Both the position numbers and the translations under genes were made by a program. Below are positions 1 through 7,723 of a stretch of 64,000 nucleotides of DNA, piece after piece. How positions within the stretch are numbered: position 1 is the stretch's first letter; every line of letters begins with the position of its first letter. The stretch lies in NCBI RefSeq assembly GCF_900155615.1, contig NZ_FUHT01000004.1, positions 1,020,461-1,084,460 of the forward strand, read 5' to 3'. The DNA is from Massiliimalia massiliensis (lineage in GTDB: Bacteria; Bacillota; Clostridia; Oscillospirales; Ruminococcaceae). The notes beneath the pieces were generated by a model that saw only the letters and a list, made by a program, of their open reading frames with translations, was not told the origin of the DNA and did not search any database.

Positions 1-303
1 CTTAAACGCGCAGGATTGATTTCTACCAAGGAAGGGATTGACGGGGGGTATCATTTTGAGGGTAATGTCCAGTCCATCACCCTGCGTCAAATAGCAGAGG
101 CGGTGGATGCTCAGTTTGTTTCCGCTTCCTGGCACTCCGGCAGCGAGGACAAGGACTGTCTGGTTGCCTCCGGAATGGCGCAGATTATGGACGGTATCTA
201 CGCCCGGCTGAACCAGGATTGTCTCAGCCGGCTGGAACAAATTACATTGGCTGATATTGACCGGCAGATCTTTCGGAATTCGGATTCTGCTAGGGAGGAA
301 TAA
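1..303 (+). CDS. Rrf2-family transcriptional regulator, C-terminal part
   Basis: The open frame runs in from the left edge (first codons read LKRAGLIST) and ends with TAA at 301-303, so the start lies outside the window. The segment KRAGLISTKEGIDGGYHF matches the wing and the following glycine-rich turn of Rrf2 DNA-binding domains, and the C-terminal ITLADID is the usual family ending. Iron-sulfur members such as IscR carry three closely spaced cysteines; here only two distant cysteines are visible, so an Fe-S-free YwnA-like regulator is more likely. A terminator follows directly, so it closes its own transcript. Its target cannot be judged. Confidence 0.8.
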   Translation, partial: LKRAGLISTKEGIDGGYHFEGNVQSITLRQIAEAVDAQFVSASWHSGSEDKDCLVASGMAQIMDGIYARLNQDCLSRLEQITLADIDRQIFRNSDSAREE

Positions 304-313
304 ACATAAAAAA

Positions 314-340
314 GCAGGTGTTAATCGCCTGCCTTTTTAT
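314..340 (+). terminator. Rho-independent terminator after the Rrf2 gene
   Basis: GCAGGTG and CGCCTGC form a 7-bp stem (one G-T pair) around TTAAT, followed by a run of T. It sits 11 bases after the Rrf2 stop codon. Confidence 0.8.
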
Positions 341-368
341 TGTCCCAGCCCTTCTCCTGTGCTATGAT
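340..368 (+). promoter_or_regulatory. Probable sigma-A promoter of the sigma/anti-sigma operon
   Basis: TTGTCC (340-345) and TATGAT (363-368) are 17 bases apart, about 85 bases before the sigma-factor start. An ECF-type autoregulated promoter may also exist, but I see no distinct second motif. Confidence 0.45.
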
Positions 369-451
369 AGAGCTAACGGAAATAAAAAATTCTCCGGCGC
401 TGTAACGAATCCGGATTTATTGCGTCATATAAATAGAAAGGCGGTGAAAGG

Positions 452-934
452 ATGGTGGATTTTGAATCCGTATATCTGGAATATTACCTCACTGTGTACC
501 GCTTTGCGTATTCCCTGTGCCGGAACGAGCACCTTGCAGAAGAGATTTCCCAGGAAACCTTCTTAAAGGCGTTCAATTCCTTTTCTGAATTCCGGGGAGA
601 CTGCACTGTACGGACATGGCTGTGCCAAATCGCAAAAAACCTCTGCTATTCCTATTGGCGCAAGCAGAAAAAGGAACAAAGGACAATTTCGGCAGAACAA
701 GCTCAGGATGACTTTTCCGCCCGGTTTTATGACCGTGAGACCTCAGCGCAGCTCCATGCGCTGATCCATCAGCTTAAAGAGCCTTACAAAGAAGTATTTC
801 TATTGCGCGTTTTCGGGGAGCTTTCCTTTTCCGAGATCAGCCGCCTGTTCCAGAAAACAGAAAGCTGGGCACGGGTAACCTACCATCGGGCAAAAACCAC
901 CCTTCTTGACCAGTTGAAAGGAGAAAACCCATAA
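452..934 (+). CDS. ECF-type RNA polymerase sigma factor
   Basis: A 160-residue sigma-70 family protein with only regions 2 and 4, the layout of extracytoplasmic-function sigma factors. Region 2 covers about residues 8-75, with the conserved AEEISQETFLKAF and the WLCQIAKN stretch; region 4 covers about 105-155 and contains the helix-turn-helix around LSFSEISRLFQKTESWARV. The ATG follows a purine-rich site (AAAGGCGGTGAAAGG). The stop codon overlaps the next start (TAATG), so the downstream anti-sigma factor is translationally coupled. The pair probably reads an envelope signal and redirects RNA polymerase; the regulon is unknown. Confidence 0.9.
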   Translation: MVDFESVYLEYYLTVYRFAYSLCRNEHLAEEISQETFLKAFNSFSEFRGDCTVRTWLCQIAKNLCYSYWRKQKKEQRTISAEQAQDDFSARFYDRETSAQLHALIHQLKEPYKEVFLLRVFGELSFSEISRLFQKTESWARVTYHRAKTTLLDQLKGENP

Positions 935-1515
935 TGAATGAATATCCCTGCGGAATCATCCGGGATTTACTGCCCCTATATTATGACAACGTATGCAGCA
1001 AAGAAAGCCGCCAGGCGGTTGAGGAACACCTGCACACCTGTCCGGCCTGCCAAAAGGAACTGCAGAAGCTCACCAACGATCTGATTATTCCTGAGAGGAA
1101 AGGCCAAACAGAGGAGGAAAAAAAGGTGATGGAATTCAGCTCGTTTTTAAGGTCATTCCGGGAAAAATCCTATCGGAAAGGGCTGTACATCGGGATCATC
1201 ACCGCACTGCTCCTGACCGTAATAACCTTCTATCTGTTCCCGCTTCTAATTGTCGATACAGGGAGCGGAATGTTTGCCCTGCTGCTCCTCATCCCGGCCT
1301 TCTGTTTTCTGACCGCCTTCCTGTTCGGACTGCTGGCCGGAATCCAGTGGCTTTATCCGCTTTTAATCGCTGCACTTTTCCTGCCCACCATCTGGATTTA
1401 TTATAATTCCTCCGCATGGATCTATGTGATTCCCTATACTATACTGGCGCTGGTTGGCAACCTGACCGGCGGACTAATCCGCAAATTCGTCCTGAAACAC
1501 AAAAACAGGCCGTAA
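934..1515 (+). CDS. Anti-sigma factor with zinc-finger N-terminus and membrane domain
   Basis: A 193-residue protein. The first 45 residues carry the zf-HC2 signature HxxxCxxC (HLHTCPAC) after a CGIIRDLLPLYYDN segment, as in RsgI/RsiW-type anti-sigma factors that bind sigma in the cytoplasm. From about residue 82 it is strongly hydrophobic, with four to five membrane segments. The start overlaps the sigma-factor stop by one base, the classic arrangement for a cognate pair. It should hold the sigma factor inactive at the membrane until a signal arrives. The absence of a large outer domain suggests the signal is sensed within or by the membrane, which is inference. Confidence 0.85.
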   Translation: MNEYPCGIIRDLLPLYYDNVCSKESRQAVEEHLHTCPACQKELQKLTNDLIIPERKGQTEEEKKVMEFSSFLRSFREKSYRKGLYIGIITALLLTVITFYLFPLLIVDTGSGMFALLLLIPAFCFLTAFLFGLLAGIQWLYPLLIAALFLPTIWIYYNSSAWIYVIPYTILALVGNLTGGLIRKFVLKHKNRP

Positions 1516-1543
1516 TCCCTACTGCTTTTCTATGTTTTATAAA

Positions 1544-1573
1544 TTGACTTTCCATAGGGGGGCATGGTACAAT
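1544..1573 (+). promoter_or_regulatory. Sigma-A promoter of nadA
   Basis: TTGACT (1544-1549) and TACAAT (1568-1573) with an 18-base spacer, about 40 bases upstream of the nadA start. Confidence 0.65.
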
Positions 1574-1614
1574 AAGGAAAATAGAAATATGGGATAACAG
1601 AAAGGTTCGATTTG

Positions 1615-2529
1615 ATGTTAAGGACATTGCAGGACAAAATATTAAAGCTTAAACAAGAAAAAGATATCGCCATTTTAGCACACAGCTACCAGTCCCCGGA
1701 CATTCTGGAAATCGCCGACTGTAAGGGTGACTCTTATTTCCTATCCGTCGCCGCAAAGGATATTGCGGCCAAGACCGTGATCATGTGCGGCGTCAGGTTT
1801 ATGGCCGAAACTGTCAAGATGCTGTCCCCGGAAAAAACTGTTATCCTTCCGGTTGAAAACGCTGCCTGTCCGATGGCGGAGCAAATCACGCCGGAGCGGG
1901 TGCTGCAATTTAAAGAAGAACACCCGGACTATAAGGTCGTCGCATATGTCAATACTACAGCAAGCCTGAAAGCTGTTTGCGACGTTTGCGTCACCTCATC
2001 CAGCGCACTGAAAATCGTTGGAAAGATAAAGGAAAAGAATATCCTTTTTATTCCTGATAAAAATCTGGGCTCCTATGTCAAACAAAATCTTCCAGACAAG
2101 AACATTCTGCTGTGGGACGGCTATTGCCCGGTACATAACAGCGTCAGCGAAGAGGATTGCCTTGCCGCCAAAAAAGCCCATCCTAATGCTAAGGTGCTGA
2201 TGCACCCCGAGCTTCCTGCCGAGGTGCTGCGCCACGCTGACCTGGTCGGTTCTACCGCGGATATTCTGTCTTATGCCCGCAGCTCCGAAGAGGATTGTGT
2301 GATCGGAACGGAGACAAGCATTGTCGACACCCTGAAGCTTGAAAAGCCGGACTGTAACTATTATCTGCTGTCTAAACGGCTGATCTGTCCGGATATGAGG
2401 ATCACTACCCTAGCGGATGTGTATCATGCGATGCTGGGCAAAGGCGGCGCGGTGATTGAGCTGGACGAGGACATCCGCCTTAAAGCAAAACGCACCATCG
2501 ACGAAATGATCCGTCTTGGAGAAGCATAA
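1615..2529 (+). CDS. nadA: Quinolinate synthase A
   Basis: NadA condenses iminoaspartate with dihydroxyacetone phosphate to quinolinate in de novo NAD synthesis, using a [4Fe-4S] cluster. The 304-residue protein has the short form of the family. The three cluster cysteines are visible in the contexts MCGVRFMAE, WDGYCPVH and LICPDM, together with the HSYQ substrate-binding segment near the N-terminus. ATG at 1615 has AGAAAGG nine bases upstream; a TTG one codon earlier is possible. nadB and nadC are not beside it. Promoter and terminator frame it as a single-gene unit. Confidence 0.93.
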   Translation: MLRTLQDKILKLKQEKDIAILAHSYQSPDILEIADCKGDSYFLSVAAKDIAAKTVIMCGVRFMAETVKMLSPEKTVILPVENAACPMAEQITPERVLQFKEEHPDYKVVAYVNTTASLKAVCDVCVTSSSALKIVGKIKEKNILFIPDKNLGSYVKQNLPDKNILLWDGYCPVHNSVSEEDCLAAKKAHPNAKVLMHPELPAEVLRHADLVGSTADILSYARSSEEDCVIGTETSIVDTLKLEKPDCNYYLLSKRLICPDMRITTLADVYHAMLGKGGAVIELDEDIRLKAKRTIDEMIRLGEA

Positions 2530-2540
2530 AGATAAACCAA

Positions 2541-2570
2541 AAGGCTGCCGGAATACCGGCAGCCTTTTTT
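2541..2570 (+). terminator. Rho-independent terminator after nadA
   Basis: Perfect stem AAGGCTGCCGG / CCGGCAGCCTT with an AATA loop, then a T run. Confidence 0.92.
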
Positions 2571-2683
2571 CTGCTTTTATGGAATGCGGCAGTACTGCCA
2601 TTCCATACTGCGTCCCAGGCTAAAAAAATACTATTCCCTTTTTCACCGGCATATACTCTATCGGAAGGAAATAGGTGTATGGC

Positions 2684-4216
2684 ATGAAAAAGGGAAAAGC
2701 ATTATTCTACAATATGATTCTTATGACAGCGACCGCATTGCTGATCCGCACTGCGGGAGTTATTTTTTCAGCATATTTATTCCGGAAGATCGGTTCGGTC
2801 GGAATTGGCATTTATCAGCTCATTATGTCCGTCTATGCGTTGGCAATCACCCTCGCGACATCCGGAATCAAATTTACCGCCACCCGCCTTGTCTCGGAGG
2901 AACTGGGAAAGGATAACCGGACAGGGGTGCGCAAGGCGCTCAAATCCTGTTTGGGATATGCCGTCCTGTTTAGCCTTGCCACTGCGGTACTCCTCTATTT
3001 CGGCGCGGAATGGATCGGTACGGTCTGGCTGGATGATCCGCAAACCGTGTCCTCCCTGCGTATCCTCCCAATCGGACTTCCTTTTATTGCCATATCTGCC
3101 GTAGCAGGCGGATACCTGACCGCTGTACGCAAGGCAAACCGGTGCGCACTGATCCAGATTGCCGACCAGTTTGTGATGATTGTCATCACGATCACCGGAC
3201 TGCGCCTTCTGCTCCCAAAGGGCCTGGAATACGGCTGTATTGCCATGGTTGCAGGATCCTGCTTAGCGGAGGCGATCGCCTGCCTGTTTCTGTTTCTCTG
3301 TGTTCTGCATGACCAGAAAAAGCGAAAGACCGACGACAAAAAAGCAAAAGGAATACAGAAAAGGATGTTTAAAATCGCTATTCCAATTGCACTGAGCGCC
3401 TATGCGCGTTCCGCACTGTCCACCCTGCAAAATATTCTGATTCCGCGCGGACTGAAAAAATGGGGCGCTTCCCAGGAGCAGGCCTTCACCGCCTATGGGA
3501 CAGTCCACGGAATGGTACTGCCGCTCGTCCTTTATCCCGCCGCCCTGCTGACCGCCCTTGCGGAGCTGCTCATCCCTGAGCTGACCGAATGTCAGGTTCA
3601 GGATGACCGTGTTCGGATACACTGGATTGTCACCCGGGTATTGAAGCTCAGCTTTCTGTTTGCCGTCTGCGTAATGGGCGTACTCTTCTACTTTTCCGAG
3701 TCACTGGGCATGACCTTTTACCAGAGCAGCGAGGTTGCCTTTTATGTCAAGCTCTTCTCCCCGTTGGTACTGATCATGTATATGGATACCATTGTGGACG
3801 GAATGCTAAAGGGGCTGGGGGAACAGTACCAGTCGATGAAATATAATGTCATCGATTCCTTTGCCAGTGTCTGTATGGTATATTTCCTGCTTCCGGTATT
3901 CGGAATCAAGGGATATGTAATGACTGTCATGGTATCTGAGGTGCTCAATTTTTCCCTCAGCCTCGGCAGGCTGGTGAAGATTACCAGCCTGCGGATATCG
4001 GTCAAGGAGATCGTGCTCAAGCCCTTGCTGTGCGTTGTCTGCACCGCGCTAACCTGTGGAATTCTCTGGTTCCCGGATTCCTGGACGAACGCCCATTTTC
4101 CTGACCTGCTGCTGGTGCGCGTCCTTTTTTTAATTGGCTGCTACGTTTTATTTCTATTTTTGTTTTCCTGTCTTAAAAAAGAGGACTTAAAATGGTTCGC
4201 GTCCTTGGTTCGCTGA
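2684..4216 (+). CDS. SpoVB/MurJ-like polysaccharide flippase
   Basis: A roughly 510-residue integral membrane protein of the MVF/MOP superfamily that flips lipid-linked sugar intermediates across the membrane. About fourteen hydrophobic segments can be followed along the whole length. The N-terminal segment with RTAGVIFSAYLFRKIG and GIYQL is typical of the Firmicute SpoVB/YtgP/YkvU group, so a role in peptidoglycan or spore-cortex precursor export is likely but not proven. ATG at 2684 has AGGTG six bases before it; a GTG at 2675 would add three residues. It stands alone between the nadA terminator and a small-protein gene. Confidence 0.85.
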   Translation: MKKGKALFYNMILMTATALLIRTAGVIFSAYLFRKIGSVGIGIYQLIMSVYALAITLATSGIKFTATRLVSEELGKDNRTGVRKALKSCLGYAVLFSLATAVLLYFGAEWIGTVWLDDPQTVSSLRILPIGLPFIAISAVAGGYLTAVRKANRCALIQIADQFVMIVITITGLRLLLPKGLEYGCIAMVAGSCLAEAIACLFLFLCVLHDQKKRKTDDKKAKGIQKRMFKIAIPIALSAYARSALSTLQNILIPRGLKKWGASQEQAFTAYGTVHGMVLPLVLYPAALLTALAELLIPELTECQVQDDRVRIHWIVTRVLKLSFLFAVCVMGVLFYFSESLGMTFYQSSEVAFYVKLFSPLVLIMYMDTIVDGMLKGLGEQYQSMKYNVIDSFASVCMVYFLLPVFGIKGYVMTVMVSEVLNFSLSLGRLVKITSLRISVKEIVLKPLLCVVCTALTCGILWFPDSWTNAHFPDLLLVRVLFLIGCYVLFLFLFSCLKKEDLKWFASLVR

Positions 4217-4292
4217 TTTTTGAGCAATCGGATTAAGCCGGCAAAAATCCGGGCATAATACAGTTACCAAGAAAAATGAGGAGCTGACGATT

Positions 4293-4535
4293 ATGCCATA
4301 CCCATATGAGGGAAAGAAAAAAATACCAGTCGACCCGCAATCTCTGCAAAGTGTGGAGGATGTTTACTTTGATCTGGATGACATTGCAAGCGCTACCGAG
4401 TGTACCGGTTTGATTCCAACACCGCCTGTCTCAGAAGCGGAAGCGGAAGCCTATACCGAGCTTTACCCGATTCCAAAGCCGGAAAATGACCAGCCTAACC
4501 AATTACAGTCTGAAAAGAAAAGAAAACACAAATAA
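4293..4535 (+). CDS. Conserved small acidic protein with CTGLIPTPP motif
   Basis: An 80-residue soluble protein with a good ribosome site (GAGGAG, nine bases before ATG). The core ATECTGLIPTPP, followed by an acidic EAEAEAYTELY segment, resembles short uncharacterised proteins I recall from clostridial genomes with an xCTGL(I/M)P(T/A)xP motif. That is recollection, not a search. There is one cysteine and no membrane segment, and the tail is Lys-rich (EKKRKHK). A terminator follows at once, so it is the last gene of its transcript. Function is unknown. Confidence 0.75.
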   Translation: MPYPYEGKKKIPVDPQSLQSVEDVYFDLDDIASATECTGLIPTPPVSEAEAEAYTELYPIPKPENDQPNQLQSEKKRKHK

Positions 4536-4540
4536 AAAAG

Positions 4541-4569
4541 GCCGCTGTCCGGCAGGACGGCGGTCTTTT
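4541..4569 (+). terminator. Rho-independent terminator after the small protein
   Basis: GGCCGCTGTCC and GGACGGCGGTC pair with two G-T wobbles around a GGCA loop, then TTTT. Confidence 0.8.
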
Positions 4570-4638
4570 ACTATTGTTCTGAAACAGAAGATATGGTATT
4601 CTTATAATAAATCTCAACCTCAGTCTGGAGGAATCAGC

Positions 4639-5385
4639 ATGATCGCAATTCTTTCGCCGGCAAAACAGATGGTGTCCGGCACACAGATCCCGTCCCAGCC
4701 ACTGTCTGTCCCTCGGTTTTTAGAGCAGGCGCGGCAGCTGAACCAATGGATTCAGCAATATTCCCCCTGGGAACTGGAAAGCCTTTTGAGGATCAATCCC
4801 GCGCTGGCATTAAAAGCCTATTCCTACCATCAGGAATTCTCCCAAGCTAAGCCCGGGACAGCCGCTCTCCTTTCTTACAGAGGACTAGCCTACCAGCATA
4901 TCTCCTACAGCGAATGGAACGCCGGAGATTTTGCCTTTGCGGCAGAGCACCTACGGATTTTGAGCGCATTTTATGGCCTGCTTCGTCCATTGGACGAGAT
5001 GAAGCCCTATCGTCTGGAGTTTCTCTGTAAAATCAAGCCCTATGGGAAAAGCCTGTATTCCTTTTGGAACGACCGGGTTTACCGCGCCCTTTACCAGCAG
5101 GATGATACCGTAGTGAATCTAGCCTCAGCAGAATATGCCAAGCTGGTACGTTCATATCTTCTTCCCCACAACCGATTTCTTACCTGCGATTTTGTCATCT
5201 GGCGGAAAGGAAAGCTTTGCACCCTGTCGACGGAGGCTAAAATGTCCCGGGGTGAAATGGCGGATTTTATCGTACGTAACCGGCTCCATAATCCGGAGGA
5301 GCTGAAAACGTTTCATCGCAATGGCTATTCGTTCCAGGACAGCCTTTCTACTGATAACAGATATGTTTTTTTGAAACAGGATTGA
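4639..5385 (+). CDS. yaaA: Peroxide stress protein YaaA (DUF328/UPF0246)
   Basis: A 248-residue protein of the YaaA family, close to the usual 250-260. It opens with the hallmark MIAILSPAKQM and keeps the central FYGLLRPLDEMKPYRLEF block and the C-terminal NRLHNPEELKTF and GYSF segments. In E. coli YaaA lowers free intracellular iron and limits Fenton damage during hydrogen peroxide stress; structural work links the fold to DNA binding. The frame is open further upstream, but GGAGG seven bases before the ATG at 4639 and the family N-terminus fix the start. A bidirectional terminator follows. Confidence 0.93.
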   Translation: MIAILSPAKQMVSGTQIPSQPLSVPRFLEQARQLNQWIQQYSPWELESLLRINPALALKAYSYHQEFSQAKPGTAALLSYRGLAYQHISYSEWNAGDFAFAAEHLRILSAFYGLLRPLDEMKPYRLEFLCKIKPYGKSLYSFWNDRVYRALYQQDDTVVNLASAEYAKLVRSYLLPHNRFLTCDFVIWRKGKLCTLSTEAKMSRGEMADFIVRNRLHNPEELKTFHRNGYSFQDSLSTDNRYVFLKQD

Positions 5386-5387
5386 TC

Positions 5388-5422
5388 AAAAACTCTGTTA
5401 GGGAAAGCCTAACAGAGTTTTT
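5388..5422. terminator. Bidirectional terminator between yaaA and the cupin gene
   Basis: Stem AAAACTCTGTTAGG / CCTAACAGAGTTTT with a GAAAG loop. T runs lie on the 3' side of both strands, so it can end the two convergent transcripts. Confidence 0.9.
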
Positions 5423-5869
5423 CTATTTATTTTCCAGGCAAAATGCCCTCGCCTCCTGATAGGACAACAGCCTTGTTGCCTCATCAAGCTCCGGCGATGG
5501 AATCCAGTCGTTCTGCGAACAGTCGCCAAACTTGACTGTATGGATGACCGCTTCCGCCTCCATGCAGATATTATGAGGAACAAACGGAACCGTGAGCGCA
5601 TATTCTCCTGCCGACAGCTCCCGAAAGCAAGCCCGGCCGTCTCGGTATTCCGCAAAGATAATCCTGCCCGACTGTACAATTACCATTTCCTGAATAGTTT
5701 GATGGCAGTGGCTGTTTTCCCAGAGCTCATCACCCGGATTTTCGCATCGGATATAAGAGCTCCCGTCCGGCCCGCAGAGCCGGAATCTCAGCTCCCCGGT
5801 TTCGATCTTCTCATGATTTTCATATATCCCATGCTGTTTTACAAAGATATCTGACAATTTTTCCGGCAT
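5423..5869 (-). CDS. Cupin-fold protein
   Basis: A 148-residue protein with a single cupin barrel. HCHQTIQEMVIVQSG gives the first cupin motif (HxH followed by E), and GEYALTVPFVPHNI gives the second, with the metal-binding His. Such domains bind a metal and a small ligand, often a sugar or organic acid. The sequence does not say whether it is an isomerase or a sensor. It lies 22 bases downstream of the ABC exporter pair on the same strand and may share its transcript. Confidence 0.7.
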   Translation of the reverse strand: MPEKLSDIFVKQHGIYENHEKIETGELRFRLCGPDGSSYIRCENPGDELWENSHCHQTIQEMVIVQSGRIIFAEYRDGRACFRELSAGEYALTVPFVPHNICMEAEAVIHTVKFGDCSQNDWIPSPELDEATRLLSYQEARAFCLENK

Positions 5870-5890
5870 ATCCGGTCTCTCCCCTTTTCT

Positions 5891-7639
5891 CTAAACCGCA
5901 AACTGGCTGTTGTACAGCTCGGCATAAAAACCCTTTTTCTGAAGCAGCTCTTCATGGGTTCCCTGCTCGATAATTTTTCCGTCGCGCATAACCAGGATTA
6001 CATCCGCCTCTTGGATAGTGGACAGACGGTGCGCAACAATAAAGCTGGTTCGTCCCTGCATCATCTTTGCAAATGCTTTCTGAATCCGAATCTCCGTCCG
6101 GGTGTCGATTGAGGAAGTCGCCTCATCCAATATCAGCATAGGCGGCAGACAGAGCATCACACGGGTGATACACAAAAGCTGCTTCTGCCCCTGCGATAAG
6201 CTGCCGCCGTCCTCGGAAATCAGAGTATCGTATCCGTTCGGCAGCCGTTTAATAAAGCTGTGCGCATGAGAAGCCTTGGCCGCCGCGACCACCTCTTCCT
6301 CTGTAGCATCCGGTTTCCCAAAGGTAATATTCTCGCGGATTGTTCCGGTTTTCAGCCAGGTTTCCTGAAGCACCATCCCATAATTCTCCCGCAGGCTTTT
6401 CCGGGTAATATCCCGGATGTCCGTCCCAGAAACGCAGATTCTGCCCCGGTCAACATCATAAAAGCGCATCAGGAGATTAATAATCGTAGTTTTTCCGCAT
6501 CCGGTCGGGCCGACAATTGCAACCCGCTGCCCCGGACGGACGGACAGGTTTAAATCCTCGATCAACGGACGATGAGGCTGATAGGAAAAATATACGTTTT
6601 CCAGGCCAACCGTTCCGTCCGCCTCTTCCAGACGGCGCGCGTCCGGCGCGTCCGGCGCCTGGGGCGGCTCATCAATCAGTTCAAACACTCGCGCCGCCGA
6701 GGCCAGCGCGTTCTGCAGCTCTGTGACAACGCCGGAAATCTCATTAAAGGGCTTGGTGTACTGATTTGCATAGCTCAAAAAGCTGGTCAGCTTCCCGACG
6801 CTCAAGCCGCCGGACATAACCGAAATAGCGCCCACCAGCCCAACTCCGGTGTAGACAAGGCCGTTGATAAACCGCGTGGAGGGATTGGTGACAGAGGAGA
6901 AAAAGGTCGCGCGAAGGCCGCATTTGCGCAGCCGCTCATTGACTTCCTCTACCCGCTCCATGGCCTGATCCTCATATCCGAATGCCTTGACCACCTTCTG
7001 ATTCCCAACCATCTCGTCAATCAGCGCGGTAATTTCTCCCCGCGTTATGGACTGGAGATGAAACATAGAATAGGTTTTTTTAGCGACAAAGTTGGCGACA
7101 AACAGAGAAAGCGGGGTCAGCAGAATAACAACCAGCGCGATTTTATAGTTGATAAACAGCATGATAAAAAGCGTCCCGATAATGGTCATCACGCCGGTGA
7201 AAAACTGGGTAAACCCCATGAGCAATCCGTCGGAAAATTGGTCGACATCAGCGATGACCCTGCTGATTAAGTCGCCGTACTGATGGCTGTCAATATATTT
7301 TAAGGGAAGTATTTCCAGCTTTTGGAACGCCTTGCTGCGGATATCCTTTACCACCTGATAGGTAATTCGGTTGTTACAGGTGTTCATGACCCACTGCGCA
7401 GCCGCTGTGATGGCCACGACAATCACAATCTCGGCTATAATTTTCTTGAGCGCTTCAAAATCCACGTTTCCTTTTCCGATAATCTCATCCACCGCATCCC
7501 CGATCAGAATCGGCGCATACAAGGTGAGGACAACGGTAACCGCCGCAAACAAAACCGATAATCCCAGCAGCACCCAATATTTTTTGATATATTCCAACAC
7601 CTTCCGAATGGTGCCCTTAGAAACGGAATTGCTTTTCAC
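5891..7639 (-). CDS. ABC exporter half-transporter, catalytic partner
   Basis: A fusion of a six-helix exporter domain (about residues 20-320) and an ATPase domain. Walker A is GPTGCGKTT (around residue 378), the signature is LSQGQ, Walker B is MLILDEATSS with the catalytic Glu, and the switch His is in VAHRLST. The altered signature paired with an intact Walker B is typical of the consensus-site subunit in heterodimeric exporters such as TM287/288 and BmrCD. The frame is open to a TTG at 7663, but GTG at 7639 has AAAGGTG at a better distance. It pairs with the gene upstream. The substrate (drug, lipid or peptide) is unknown. Confidence 0.88.
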   Translation of the reverse strand: MKSNSVSKGTIRKVLEYIKKYWVLLGLSVLFAAVTVVLTLYAPILIGDAVDEIIGKGNVDFEALKKIIAEIVIVVAITAAAQWVMNTCNNRITYQVVKDIRSKAFQKLEILPLKYIDSHQYGDLISRVIADVDQFSDGLLMGFTQFFTGVMTIIGTLFIMLFINYKIALVVILLTPLSLFVANFVAKKTYSMFHLQSITRGEITALIDEMVGNQKVVKAFGYEDQAMERVEEVNERLRKCGLRATFFSSVTNPSTRFINGLVYTGVGLVGAISVMSGGLSVGKLTSFLSYANQYTKPFNEISGVVTELQNALASAARVFELIDEPPQAPDAPDARRLEEADGTVGLENVYFSYQPHRPLIEDLNLSVRPGQRVAIVGPTGCGKTTIINLLMRFYDVDRGRICVSGTDIRDITRKSLRENYGMVLQETWLKTGTIRENITFGKPDATEEEVVAAAKASHAHSFIKRLPNGYDTLISEDGGSLSQGQKQLLCITRVMLCLPPMLILDEATSSIDTRTEIRIQKAFAKMMQGRTSFIVAHRLSTIQEADVILVMRDGKIIEQGTHEELLQKKGFYAELYNSQFAV

Positions 7640-7723
7640 AGTAATCACCACACCTTTCAACAAGGTGTTCCTTTCTTTTCAATCCCGAGCCAGTCCCGGC
7701 CCGGTCATATTGCCGATGCACGC

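Noticed and set aside
318..566. A possible small membrane protein before the sigma factor
   Set aside because: Starts inside the terminator, has no ribosome site and overlaps the sigma-factor gene in another frame.
6572..7270. A 232-codon frame antisense to the ABC exporter gene
   Set aside because: Shadow; the opposite strand holds both ATPase and membrane domains without interruption.
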